Source of the DNA: an uncultured Collinsella sp.
GTDB lineage: Bacteria > Actinomycetota > Coriobacteriia > Coriobacteriales > Coriobacteriaceae
Length of the DNA stretch: 5,651 nucleotides
Reading direction: 5' to 3'
NCBI GenBank assembly: GCA_905197585.1
Contig: CAJJZO010000123.1
Coordinates: 1-5,651 of the forward strand
In this document: piece after piece, positions 1-5,280 of the stretch
Numbering within the stretch: position 1 is the first letter of the stretch
Layout of the letters: each line of letters starts with the position of its first letter
Notes under the pieces: generated by a model
What the model was told of the DNA's origin: nothing
Seen by the model: the letters and a program-made list of their open reading frames with translations, nothing else
Database searches by the model: none
Program-made: the position numbers and the translations under genes

Positions 1-72
1 TGCAGCACGCGTAAAGCTGCCGGCACGCACCGTCTCGAGCAGCACTTGCATCTTTTGGATATTGGTCTCCAC
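1..72 (-). CDS. LysR-type transcriptional regulator, N-terminal fragment
   Basis: Read on the minus strand from a GTG at 72-70, 24 codons run off the left edge. The translation contains KMQVLLETVRAGSFTRAA, which matches the first helix and the start of the recognition helix-turn-helix of LysR regulators (typical form: LRYFxAVxExGSFTRAA). An in-frame stop (TAA, 90-88) lies six codons upstream, so the start must be this GTG or the internal ATG at 51-49. The GTG is preferred because a G-rich, SD-like stretch (AAGGGCGGGG, 89-80) precedes it at a suitable distance. LysR proteins are cytoplasmic DNA-binding regulators with a C-terminal effector domain, which is outside the window. The gene is divergent from the DMT exporter, the classic arrangement in which a LysR regulator controls its neighbour and itself. 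The effector cannot be told. The family call is fairly sure despite the short fragment. Confidence 0.82.
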   Translation of the reverse strand, partial: METNIQKMQVLLETVRAGSFTRAA

Positions 73-90
73 GGCACGTCCCCGCCCTTA

Positions 91-107
91 CATGAGTATT
101 TGTCATG
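91..107. promoter_or_regulatory. Second, weaker LysR-type dyad (candidate operator)
   Basis: CATGAGTATTTGTCATG has 5-base inverted arms (CATGA/TCATG) around a 7-base spacer. T93 and A105 fit the T-N11-A spacing of LysR boxes. It lies 19 bases before the regulator's start codon, a position suited to autoregulation. With arms this short, chance is a real alternative. Confidence 0.35.
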
Positions 108-144
108 TCATCCATGCATTATATTCGCTTTTCTTCTAAAGCCA

Positions 145-161
145 GTTCACCCATAGTGAAC
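145..161. promoter_or_regulatory. LysR-type box between regulator and exporter
   Basis: This is a perfect 6-base inverted repeat, GTTCAC-N5-GTGAAC. Its inner part, TTCACCCATAGTGAA, has the T-N11-A arrangement (T147, A159) expected for LysR-family operators. It lies in the divergent gap, about 30 bases before the exporter start. Such a site would normally be bound by the neighbouring regulator. It sits close to the exporter gene, so it could be an activation site near the -35 region or a repression site. No convincing -35/-10 pair could be fixed; TATAGA at 171-176 is only a weak -10 candidate. Confidence 0.6.
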
Positions 162-190
162 ATGCTCGGATATAGAGGGGATGTCAGCGC

Positions 191-1102
191 ATGAACAACG
201 GACTGTTTACGTACTTAGCAGCATTGCTATTGTTTGGCTCCAACGGCATCATCGCCGCCGCCATCGCGCTGCCGAGCTCCGATATCGTGCTACTACGCAC
301 GTTTTTGGGCGCACTCTCGCTTGTCACCATCCTCGCCATCACCCAACGCCATAAGTTGCAGGCGCCATCTCGCCCCCGCGAAGCCGCGGCCCTCCTCCTC
401 TCGGGAGCCGCGCTGGGCACCAGCTGGATTTTTCTGTTCCGCGCCTACCAGACGATCGGCGTCGGCATATCCTCGCTGCTGTATTACTGCGGTCCCATCA
501 TCGTTATGGCGCTCTCCCCGCTCATCTTTGGCGAAAAGCTGACCGGCGGCAAAATCGCCGGGTTTATCGCCGTCGCCTGCGGCGCCTTCCTCATCGCTGC
601 ACAAGGTCTGGGCGGCAATATGCCCATTGCGGGTATCGCTTGCGGCATCGTCTCGGCCTTCTGCTACGCATTGATGGTCATCGCCAGCAAGGGCGCGCCA
701 CACATCGAAGGCCTCGAGAACTCCACGCTCCAGGTGAGCGCCGCCTTTGTGACCGCGCTGGTCCTCACGCTCATCACGCAGGGTGCTCCCTCATTCCTGC
801 CCGCCGGCGTCGCCGCCAGTATTGATTGGCGCGCCGTCGTCATGCTCGGCGTCGTCAACACCGACATCGGCTGCCAGCTCTACATTAGTTCCGTCGCCAA
901 ACTGCCCGTGCAGACCGTCGCCGGCGTCGGCTACCTCGAGCCGCTTTCGGCCGTCGTGTTCTCGGCCGTCCTTTTGGGCGAAACCATAACACCGGTCCGC
1001 CTGATGGGCGCCGCGCTTATCATCGGCGGCGCGATTTTTTGCGAACTCGCCGGCAAGCGCGCAAGCGCCAAGGCTGGCATAGCCCAGACAGCACGTGCTT
1101 AA
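191..1102 (+). CDS. EamA/DMT-superfamily transporter (probable metabolite exporter)
   Basis: The 303-residue protein is strongly hydrophobic, with about ten membrane segments arranged as two homologous EamA halves (roughly residues 5-137 and 147-285). Equivalent motifs recur in both halves: YYCGPIIVMALSPLIFGEKLT near 98-118 and GYLEPLSAVVFSAVLLGE near 247-264. In each, a conserved Pro is followed by a glycine-Glu turn, as is typical of the family. Length is normal for EamA proteins. The ATG at 191 is preceded by AGAGGGG (174-180) at a 10-base distance, an acceptable ribosome binding site. Family members export or import small metabolites such as amino acids or sugars in the cytoplasmic membrane, and the sequence does not reveal the substrate. 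Divergence from a LysR gene suggests inducible expression, probably of an exporter that relieves build-up of the regulator's ligand. The C-terminus is a short Ala/Lys/Arg-rich tail. Confidence 0.9.
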   Translation: MNNGLFTYLAALLLFGSNGIIAAAIALPSSDIVLLRTFLGALSLVTILAITQRHKLQAPSRPREAAALLLSGAALGTSWIFLFRAYQTIGVGISSLLYYCGPIIVMALSPLIFGEKLTGGKIAGFIAVACGAFLIAAQGLGGNMPIAGIACGIVSAFCYALMVIASKGAPHIEGLENSTLQVSAAFVTALVLTLITQGAPSFLPAGVAASIDWRAVVMLGVVNTDIGCQLYISSVAKLPVQTVAGVGYLEPLSAVVFSAVLLGETITPVRLMGAALIIGGAIFCELAGKRASAKAGIAQTARA

Positions 1103-1136
1103 AAGCCCCTGTTTTGAAATGCTACCTACGTACATA

Positions 1137-1160
1137 AATAATCCCCAGCTGGGGATTATT
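1137..1160. terminator. Perfect 24-base palindrome, probable terminator of the DMT gene
   Basis: The arms AATAATCCCCAG and CTGGGGATTATT are perfectly complementary, with no spacer. In RNA they would form a 10-bp stem (four G-C pairs at the top, A/U-rich at the base) closed by an AGCU loop. It starts 34 bases after the exporter stop. The U-rich side of the stem supplies part of the termination signal, but no clean T run follows, so its strength is uncertain. The symmetry would allow it to work on either strand. It could instead be a protein-binding palindrome. Confidence 0.6.
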
Positions 1161-1217
1161 GTCTAAAATAACCTGATGTGCCAAACTGCTCTTGTATGTA
1201 TAAAGACGGCATAAAGA

Positions 1218-1238
1218 TTATCTGTCCTAGACAGATAA
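1218..1238. promoter_or_regulatory. Strong dyad upstream of kup (operator or leader hairpin)
   Basis: The 9-base arms TTATCTGTC and GACAGATAA are perfectly inverted around a CTA spacer. The site ends 9 bases before the kup ribosome binding site. As DNA it looks like an operator for a dimeric repressor of the TetR, GntR or MarR kind. As RNA it would form a 9-bp hairpin with a 3-base loop just before the SD. A weak promoter (TTGTAT 1192-1197, GATTAT 1216-1221) would place the dyad over the -10 and start site, favouring the operator reading, but that promoter is poor. Confidence 0.5.
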
Positions 1239-1247
1239 CCGGATGTC

Positions 1248-1255
1248 AAAGGGAG
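1248..1255 (+). promoter_or_regulatory. kup ribosome binding site that selects the GTG start
   Basis: AAAGGGAG lies 5 bases before the GTG at 1261. The in-frame ATG at 1243 has no SD-like sequence in front of it; the dyad at 1218-1238 occupies that position. Initiation at 1261 is therefore preferred. Confidence 0.7.
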
Positions 1256-1260
1256 TCCAC

Positions 1261-3489
1261 GTGGCACACAACAAACTGGAGGCAAGCCCCCAAGACCAGC
1301 GTGGTCAAGGCGGGCACGGAGCCATCCCCCTCTCCGCTGGCATGCTGCTCGTAACGCTCGGCGTCGTCTATGGCGACATCGGCACGAGCCCCATGTACAC
1401 CATGAAATCAATCGTCGCCAACAACGGCGGCATCGGTACCGTCAGCGAGGACATGATCCTGGGCGCGCTTTCGCTCGTCATCTGGACCATGACGCTCGTG
1501 ACCACGGTCAAGTACGTGGTAATCGCCATGAAGGCCGACAACCACAACGAAGGCGGCATCTTCGCCCTGTTTAGCCTGGTGCGCAAGGTGGCACCGTGGC
1601 TGATTCTCCCCGCCATGATCGGCGGTGCGGCGCTACTCGCCGACGGCATCCTCACCCCCGCTGTCACGGTCACCACAGCCATCGAGGGTCTGCGCACCAT
1701 CGAGTGGGGCCACGCGCTGTTGGGTGACGGGCAAACTAACGTCATCATTATTACCATCATCATTATCTGCGGCCTGTTTGCCATGCAGCGCGCTGGCACC
1801 TCGTCAATCGGCAAGCTGTTCGGTCCGCTCATGACGCTGTGGTTCCTGTTCCTGGCAGGCGCCGGTCTGTTCAACATGCTCGGCAACCTGTCCATCTTGC
1901 GCGCGCTCAACCCCATCCGCGGCATTATGTTCCTGTTCTCGCCCATCAACCACTCGGGCATCATGGTGCTCGGCTTCGTCTTCCTGTCGACGACCGGCGC
2001 CGAGGCGCTCTATTCAGACATGGGCCACGTGGGCAAGGTAAACATCTATGCATCCTGGCCATTTGTTAAGGCGGCCCTTATCCTCAACTATCTGGGTCAG
2101 GGAGCTTGGCTACTCGCCAATAACTCCAACCCCCAGATGCTCGCGATGGATATCGTCAACCCGTTCTATATGATGCTCCCTGAGCCCCTGCGCCCCTTTG
2201 CCATCGTGCTTTCGGCCGTGGCGGCCATCATTGCCTCGCAGGCGCTCATCACCGGCTCGTTCTCGCTGGTATCCGAGGCCACGCGCCTCAACCTTATGCC
2301 GCACCTGCGCATCCACTACCCCAGCGACACCAAGGGTCAGCTCTATATTCCGCTCGTCAACAACATCATGTGGGTCGGCTGCATCTTCATCGTGCTGCTG
2401 TTCCAGAACTCCGAGCGCATGGAGAGCGCCTATGGCCTCGCCATTACCGTGACCATGCTTATGACCACGACGCTTTTGACGAGCTATATCGTCGGCATTC
2501 TCAAGCACAGACTGAGCGCCTGCGTCTTCGCCCTGCTTTTTGGCGCCATTGAGCTGTGCTTCTTCGCTTCATGCCTCACCATGTTCTTTGACGGCGGCTA
2601 CGTCATGATCTTCCTGGCCGCGCTGCTGTTTGGCCTTATGTATGTGTGGCGCCGCGGCACCGCCATCGAGCGCACGCAGACGATCCTGCTGCCCGTCTCC
2701 AAGTACATCGATCAGCTCAACCGCCTGCGCAACGACGAGACCTATCCCGTGCTCGCCGACAATCTGGTATTTCTCACCAACAGCCCCGACCCGCTCACAC
2801 TCGACCGCGACGTGCTCTATTCCATCCTGGACAAGCACCCCAAGCGCGCCAAGGCATATTGGTTCATCAACGTGCACGTTACCGACGAACCCTATACGCA
2901 CGAGTATTCCGTCGAGACCTTTGGCACGGACTTTTTGTTCCGCGTGCGCCTGGACCTGGGCTTTAAGGTCAACCAGCGCGTCAACGCCTATCTGCGTCAG
3001 ATCGTTGGCGACCTGATGGCATCGGGCGAGCTGCCGCCGCAACATCACACCTACTCCATCTACGAGACGCGCGGCAACGTGGGCGATTTCCGCTTTTGTA
3101 TGCTGCGCAAGATGCTTGCCCCCGAAACGGACATCAACCGCAATGACCACCGCGTGATGGCCATCAAGTACGCCGTCCGCCGCGCTTGCGGAAGCCCGGC
3201 GCGCTGGTACGGTCTCGAGAACTCTGCCATCATCATCGAGTACGTGCCGCTGTTTGCCCGCATGCGCCCGGCCGTTAAGCTCGTGCGCACCCAGGTGCCG
3301 CTCGAAGTTCAGATCGAAGAGGCCGAGGAAATGGAGGTCGACATCTTCTCGGACGACTTGGTCAACGGCAACGAGGCCGGCAAGAGCATGAACGTCGATC
3401 CCACCGAGCTGCTCGAGAGCGTCGCCGATACGCCCGAACAGCAACTCGACGGACTCGAGAGCACCCAGTTCAACGACGCCAACTTCTAA
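1261..3489 (+). CDS. kup: Kup-family low-affinity potassium uptake protein (K+/H+ symporter)
   Basis: The 742-residue protein (748 if the ATG at 1243 were used) belongs to the KUP/HAK/KT family, which brings K+ into the cell together with protons through the cytoplasmic membrane. Family motifs are clear: GVVYGDIGTSPMYT (34-47), whose Asp is the expected proton-coupling residue; ADNHNEGGIFAL (92-103); ADGILTPA (127-134); EALYSDMGHVGK (248-259); LNYLGQGA (275-282); and SQALITGSFSLVSEATRL (326-343). About twelve membrane segments fill residues 25-465. A soluble C-terminal domain follows (about 467-684), then a very acidic tail of 58 residues with 17 Asp/Glu and one Lys. The protein is longer than E. 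coli Kup (622 residues), mainly because of this C-terminal part. It is a single-gene unit bounded by hairpins at 1137-1160 and 3512-3549. No potassium-linked riboswitch could be recognised in the leader. The family call is secure; ion specificity is inferred. Confidence 0.95.
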   Translation: MAHNKLEASPQDQRGQGGHGAIPLSAGMLLVTLGVVYGDIGTSPMYTMKSIVANNGGIGTVSEDMILGALSLVIWTMTLVTTVKYVVIAMKADNHNEGGIFALFSLVRKVAPWLILPAMIGGAALLADGILTPAVTVTTAIEGLRTIEWGHALLGDGQTNVIIITIIIICGLFAMQRAGTSSIGKLFGPLMTLWFLFLAGAGLFNMLGNLSILRALNPIRGIMFLFSPINHSGIMVLGFVFLSTTGAEALYSDMGHVGKVNIYASWPFVKAALILNYLGQGAWLLANNSNPQMLAMDIVNPFYMMLPEPLRPFAIVLSAVAAIIASQALITGSFSLVSEATRLNLMPHLRIHYPSDTKGQLYIPLVNNIMWVGCIFIVLLFQNSERMESAYGLAITVTMLMTTTLLTSYIVGILKHRLSACVFALLFGAIELCFFASCLTMFFDGGYVMIFLAALLFGLMYVWRRGTAIERTQTILLPVSKYIDQLNRLRNDETYPVLADNLVFLTNSPDPLTLDRDVLYSILDKHPKRAKAYWFINVHVTDEPYTHEYSVETFGTDFLFRVRLDLGFKVNQRVNAYLRQIVGDLMASGELPPQHHTYSIYETRGNVGDFRFCMLRKMLAPETDINRNDHRVMAIKYAVRRACGSPARWYGLENSAIIIEYVPLFARMRPAVKLVRTQVPLEVQIEEAEEMEVDIFSDDLVNGNEAGKSMNVDPTELLESVADTPEQQLDGLESTQFNDANF

Positions 3490-3511
3490 CACGCCACCAG
3501 CCATTGACGAC

Positions 3512-3549
3512 AACGGCCTCGCATCTCATAAGAGGTGCGAGGCCGTTTT
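3512..3549 (+). terminator. Rho-independent terminator after kup
   Basis: A 16-bp stem (3512-3527 paired with 3532-3547, one G-U pair) is closed by an ATAA loop and ends in TTTT (3546-3549), 22 bases after the kup stop. On the minus strand the hairpin also forms but has almost no T run. It therefore serves kup best, while possibly helping to end the convergent hydrolase transcript. Confidence 0.9.
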
Positions 3550-3570
3550 ATATCGCAACGGACCAGTGAG

Positions 3571-4536
3571 CTACGAACGACGCGGCTCGGGAACCACGAG
3601 CCTATCGGGGCTCGCGCCCTCGGCATCCATCAGGCTCACGTAGCGAATCGACGGATCCCCATACATCGCGTAGTAATAATTGCCCGTGCGCGCGCTAAAG
3701 CATCCGGTGTAGATAGTCTTCTCGAACTTGCCATCGCCCATCCTGGACGCTCCCTCGATCATCACCACGCCCTCGAGCGAGCGGAACATGCGAACGACGT
3801 TTTCGGTCTCGCTCTCCTTTTGTGGGTAATTGGCATTGAGGTACGCCGCCTTTACAAAACGGCTCGGCGAATAGCAATCGCCCGGAATGCCGCGCATGCC
3901 GGCACCGGCTCCATAGGGCTTAAGCTCGGCGCCACGCCATGTCGCCGTCTGCGGAAAATCGCTTGTGGCCGTGATATAGGTGCGCAGGTTTTCCATGTGC
4001 CACGGGAAAGTCGGCTGATTGGCAAGGGTGTCGACCGGATTGTCGTATACATGCAGGCCGTCAGCCATCATCTCGACCACGATGCTGCGTTGGCTGTCGC
4101 CGATAATCCAATGGAGCAGTGACACGCCCAGCCCCTCTCCGGCAGATTTGGCGACAATCACCGTGTCGCGCAGCGCGGCCTCGACCTCATCGACCGTCGA
4201 GAACGTCGCTGCCACCCACAGGGGAAACTCATAGGCCGCGATATTGTTCTTGCCGTCGACAGGGCCATCGGCATACTCGGCATAGCCGGGGAAGTTGAGC
4301 CCCGCCACAGCCAGACCCGCATCGTTACCGCAGTCGAAAAACATAGGGTAGTTCTCGTAATCGATGCACATGCCGATTACCGCGTGCGCCGCCGACGCAT
4401 CGTCGATAAACGAATACGGAATGTGGAACCCGCGCGGCATCACGCGAACCTGTTGGCCGTAGTCAAAGCTCCAGTCGAGGTTGCGGCCTAGATACATGTG
4501 GCCAGAATTATCGGTAAATCGAATGCTCGTACACAT
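3571..4536 (-). CDS. bsh: Choloylglycine hydrolase family, probable conjugated bile salt hydrolase
   Basis: The 321-residue protein belongs to the Ntn-hydrolase choloylglycine/penicillin V acylase family, which cleaves the amide bond of taurine- or glycine-conjugated bile acids (or of penicillin V). Met removal exposes the nucleophile Cys2 in MCTSIRF. The other active-site positions are present: Arg18 and Asp21 (GRNLDW), Asn81 (GLNFPGYAEY), Asn173 (LANQPTF) and Arg226 (GIPGDCYSPSRF). Asn81 favours bile salt hydrolase, since penicillin V acylases usually have Tyr there. The length is normal. The start at 4536 is decided by Cys2 and by AGGAGG 4 bases upstream; a longer frame from 4599 would bury the nucleophile and is rejected. 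There is no signal peptide, so the enzyme is cytoplasmic. It lies downstream of the deformylase-like gene on the same strand, behind a terminator. No clear promoter of its own was found. Bile salt activity, rather than another N-acyl amide, is inferred. Confidence 0.92.
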   Translation of the reverse strand: MCTSIRFTDNSGHMYLGRNLDWSFDYGQQVRVMPRGFHIPYSFIDDASAAHAVIGMCIDYENYPMFFDCGNDAGLAVAGLNFPGYAEYADGPVDGKNNIAAYEFPLWVAATFSTVDEVEAALRDTVIVAKSAGEGLGVSLLHWIIGDSQRSIVVEMMADGLHVYDNPVDTLANQPTFPWHMENLRTYITATSDFPQTATWRGAELKPYGAGAGMRGIPGDCYSPSRFVKAAYLNANYPQKESETENVVRMFRSLEGVVMIEGASRMGDGKFEKTIYTGCFSARTGNYYYAMYGDPSIRYVSLMDAEGASPDRLVVPEPRRS

Positions 4537-4594
4537 AGCGCCTCCTAGCTTTACGTTCCTGCTAAGGTTATTGTCACCAAACAAAAAGGCGCTA
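4536..4594 (-). promoter_or_regulatory. Possible SD-sequestering helix in the hydrolase leader
   Basis: On the minus strand, TAGCGCCTTTT (4594-4584) is complementary to AGGAGGCGCTA (4546-4536). The match is an 8-bp perfect inverted repeat, extended by two G-U pairs and one U-A pair. It would cover the whole AGGAGG site and the A of the start codon, with a loop of 37 bases (4547-4583). It can act only if transcription starts upstream of 4594, for example by read-through from the deformylase-like gene. Otherwise the repeat may be a protein-binding site or chance. Confidence 0.4.
4541..4546 (-). promoter_or_regulatory. Consensus Shine-Dalgarno of the hydrolase
   Basis: A perfect AGGAGG lies 4 bases before the ATG at 4536. 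It fixes the start so that Cys follows Met directly, as Ntn-hydrolase maturation requires. Confidence 0.85.
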
Positions 4595-4599
4595 AACAC

Positions 4600-4635
4600 A
4601 AAAGCCCGGACATGACAACAATGTCACGCCCGGAC
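4600..4635 (-). terminator. Terminator after the deformylase-like gene
   Basis: In minus-strand RNA, 4635-4622 pairs with 4617-4604 in a 14-bp stem with three G-U wobbles and a 4-base loop, followed by UUUU (4603-4600) and a further U-rich stretch. It lies 32 bases after the deformylase-like stop. In plus-strand RNA the wobbles become A-C mismatches and the hairpin is poor, so it is strand-specific. It separates this gene from the hydrolase, at least partly. Confidence 0.75.
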
Positions 4636-4665
4636 CAAAAGAGACGAAGTGCGGTGCTTTGGTCC
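4632..4665 (-). other. Hairpin overlapping the base of the terminator
   Basis: GGACCAAA (4632-4639) and TTTGGTCC (4658-4665) form a perfect 8-bp inverted repeat with an 18-base loop, beginning right after the deformylase-like stop codon. Bases 4632-4635 are also the outer four pairs of the terminator stem, next to its U run, so the two structures compete. This could moderate termination in the manner of an antiterminator, or be incidental. Confidence 0.4.
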
Positions 4666-4667
4666 CC

Positions 4668-5087
4668 TTAGACCAACTTTCCTAGACAGTGGTCAATCAT
4701 GTGTTGAATCATCTGCGCCTCGAAGCCCACAAAGTCCTGCTTGCGCTCGCGCATCTTGCCGTCGACGATCACGTCATAAGCGACCTTGCACTTGATATAG
4801 CGCGTGGACTTGGTGACCTCCTCGTGCGTCAGGCAGCTCTCCTCCATCTTGCTGGCGCCCAGGCCAAACACCAGACGGGGGTTGTAGAGCACGTGGGGCT
4901 CGCCGGCATCGTCCAGGTAGACGCAAACCTTCTTGGTAACGCCAATCTGGTTAGCGGCCAAGCAGCCGGCATCGTCGAGCGACTTGATGGTATCGATCAG
5001 GTCCTGAGCAACCGACTCGTCCTCGACAGTCGCAGCCTCGCAACGCTGAGACAGGATAGCCTCGTCGCGGCAGAGCTCTTTAATCAT
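4668..5087 (-). CDS. Peptide deformylase-like protein lacking the catalytic Glu
   Basis: The 139-residue protein is shorter than E. coli Def (169). It begins MIKELCRDEAIL, a usual deformylase N-terminus. Motif I is degenerate: AGCLAANQIG (about 40-49) instead of GxGLAAxQ, though Gln47 remains. Motif II reads EESCLT (82-87) instead of EGCLS and keeps the metal ligand Cys85. Motif III is QHMIDH (128-133): both His ligands are kept, but the catalytic Glu of HExDH is replaced by Met130. A metal site is therefore likely, while ordinary removal of formyl groups from nascent proteins is doubtful. The start is set at 5087 because GGAGG (5097-5093) lies 5 bases upstream; the ATG at 5099 overlaps that SD and has none of its own. 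A terminator follows at 4635-4600. It may be a deformylase paralogue with another role. Family membership is secure; activity is open. Confidence 0.85.
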   Translation of the reverse strand: MIKELCRDEAILSQRCEAATVEDESVAQDLIDTIKSLDDAGCLAANQIGVTKKVCVYLDDAGEPHVLYNPRLVFGLGASKMEESCLTHEEVTKSTRYIKCKVAYDVIVDGKMRERKQDFVGFEAQMIQHMIDHCLGKLV

Positions 5088-5092
5088 ACGTT

Positions 5093-5097
5093 CCTCC
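5093..5097 (-). promoter_or_regulatory. Shine-Dalgarno deciding the deformylase-like start
   Basis: GGAGG lies 5 bases before the ATG at 5087 on the minus strand. The alternative in-frame ATG at 5099 overlaps this element and has no SD upstream (its preceding bases are CGACCCCT). Confidence 0.75.
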
Positions 5098-5120
5098 ATA
5101 GGGGTCGTTGTAACCGCTTA

Positions 5121-5126
5121 AGTATA
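5121..5126 (-). promoter_or_regulatory. Candidate -10 box for the deformylase-like gene
   Basis: TATACT on the minus strand matches five of six positions of the TATAAT consensus and would start a transcript near 5114, giving a leader of about 27 bases. No good -35 lies 16-18 bases upstream, so the promoter is only tentative. Confidence 0.4.
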
Positions 5127-5219
5127 CGGTACCTACACAATTTCATGCGAAAGATACCGCCCGTCCGTTACAAACCGCCGAACATCAACATGCGAGGAAC
5201 ACCAACTTCACAAAGGCGA

Positions 5220-5225
5220 TATAGT
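5220..5225 (+). promoter_or_regulatory. Candidate -10 box for the nucleobase permease
   Basis: TATAGT matches five of six positions of TATAAT and would give a leader of about 50 bases before the ATG at 5281. The -35 region is not recognisable. It is divergent from the candidate at 5121-5126. Confidence 0.35.
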
Positions 5226-5242
5226 GGGTGAGTTCGTGTCAA

Positions 5243-5263
5243 TCGGCCTAAACTCGGGGCCGA
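5243..5263 (+). repeat. Small inverted repeat in the permease leader
   Basis: TCGGCC (5243-5248) and GGCCGA (5258-5263) are complementary 6-base arms with a 9-base loop, ending just before the SD region AAGGAAAGGG (5266-5275). It may form a leader hairpin or an operator. It does not have the conserved three-way-junction layout of a purine riboswitch. Confidence 0.35.
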
Positions 5264-5280
5264 ACAAGGAAAGGGTATGC

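Noticed and set aside
181..190. An alternative ATG at 181 just before the exporter
   Set aside because: It is out of frame with the exporter, lies next to the SD and gives a short peptide without any membrane or family features.
1161..1260. A c-di-AMP (ydaO-type) riboswitch before kup
   Set aside because: The leader is too short and is occupied by a simple dyad; none of the conserved riboswitch segments is visible.
2569..3513. A 314-residue open frame on the minus strand opposite the 3' part of kup
   Set aside because: It is fully antisense to a clear Kup coding sequence, has no recognisable motif, and long antisense frames are usual in GC-rich genes.
3535..4122. A 195-residue plus-strand frame over the hydrolase gene
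   Set aside because: It is antisense to a hydrolase with all catalytic residues in place and starts inside the kup terminator; the His/Arg-rich translation looks like a shadow.
4537..4599. Upstream in-frame start adding 21 residues to the hydrolase
   Set aside because: It would bury the Cys nucleophile that must become N-terminal, and it lacks an SD, whereas AGGAGG precedes the ATG at 4536.
4689..5231. A 180-residue plus-strand frame over the deformylase-like gene
   Set aside because: It is antisense to a gene with family motifs and a good SD, and resembles no protein I know.
5218..5280. A purine riboswitch before the nucleobase permease
   Set aside because: Only one 6-bp hairpin is present; the conserved loop and junction sequences of the purine aptamer are absent.
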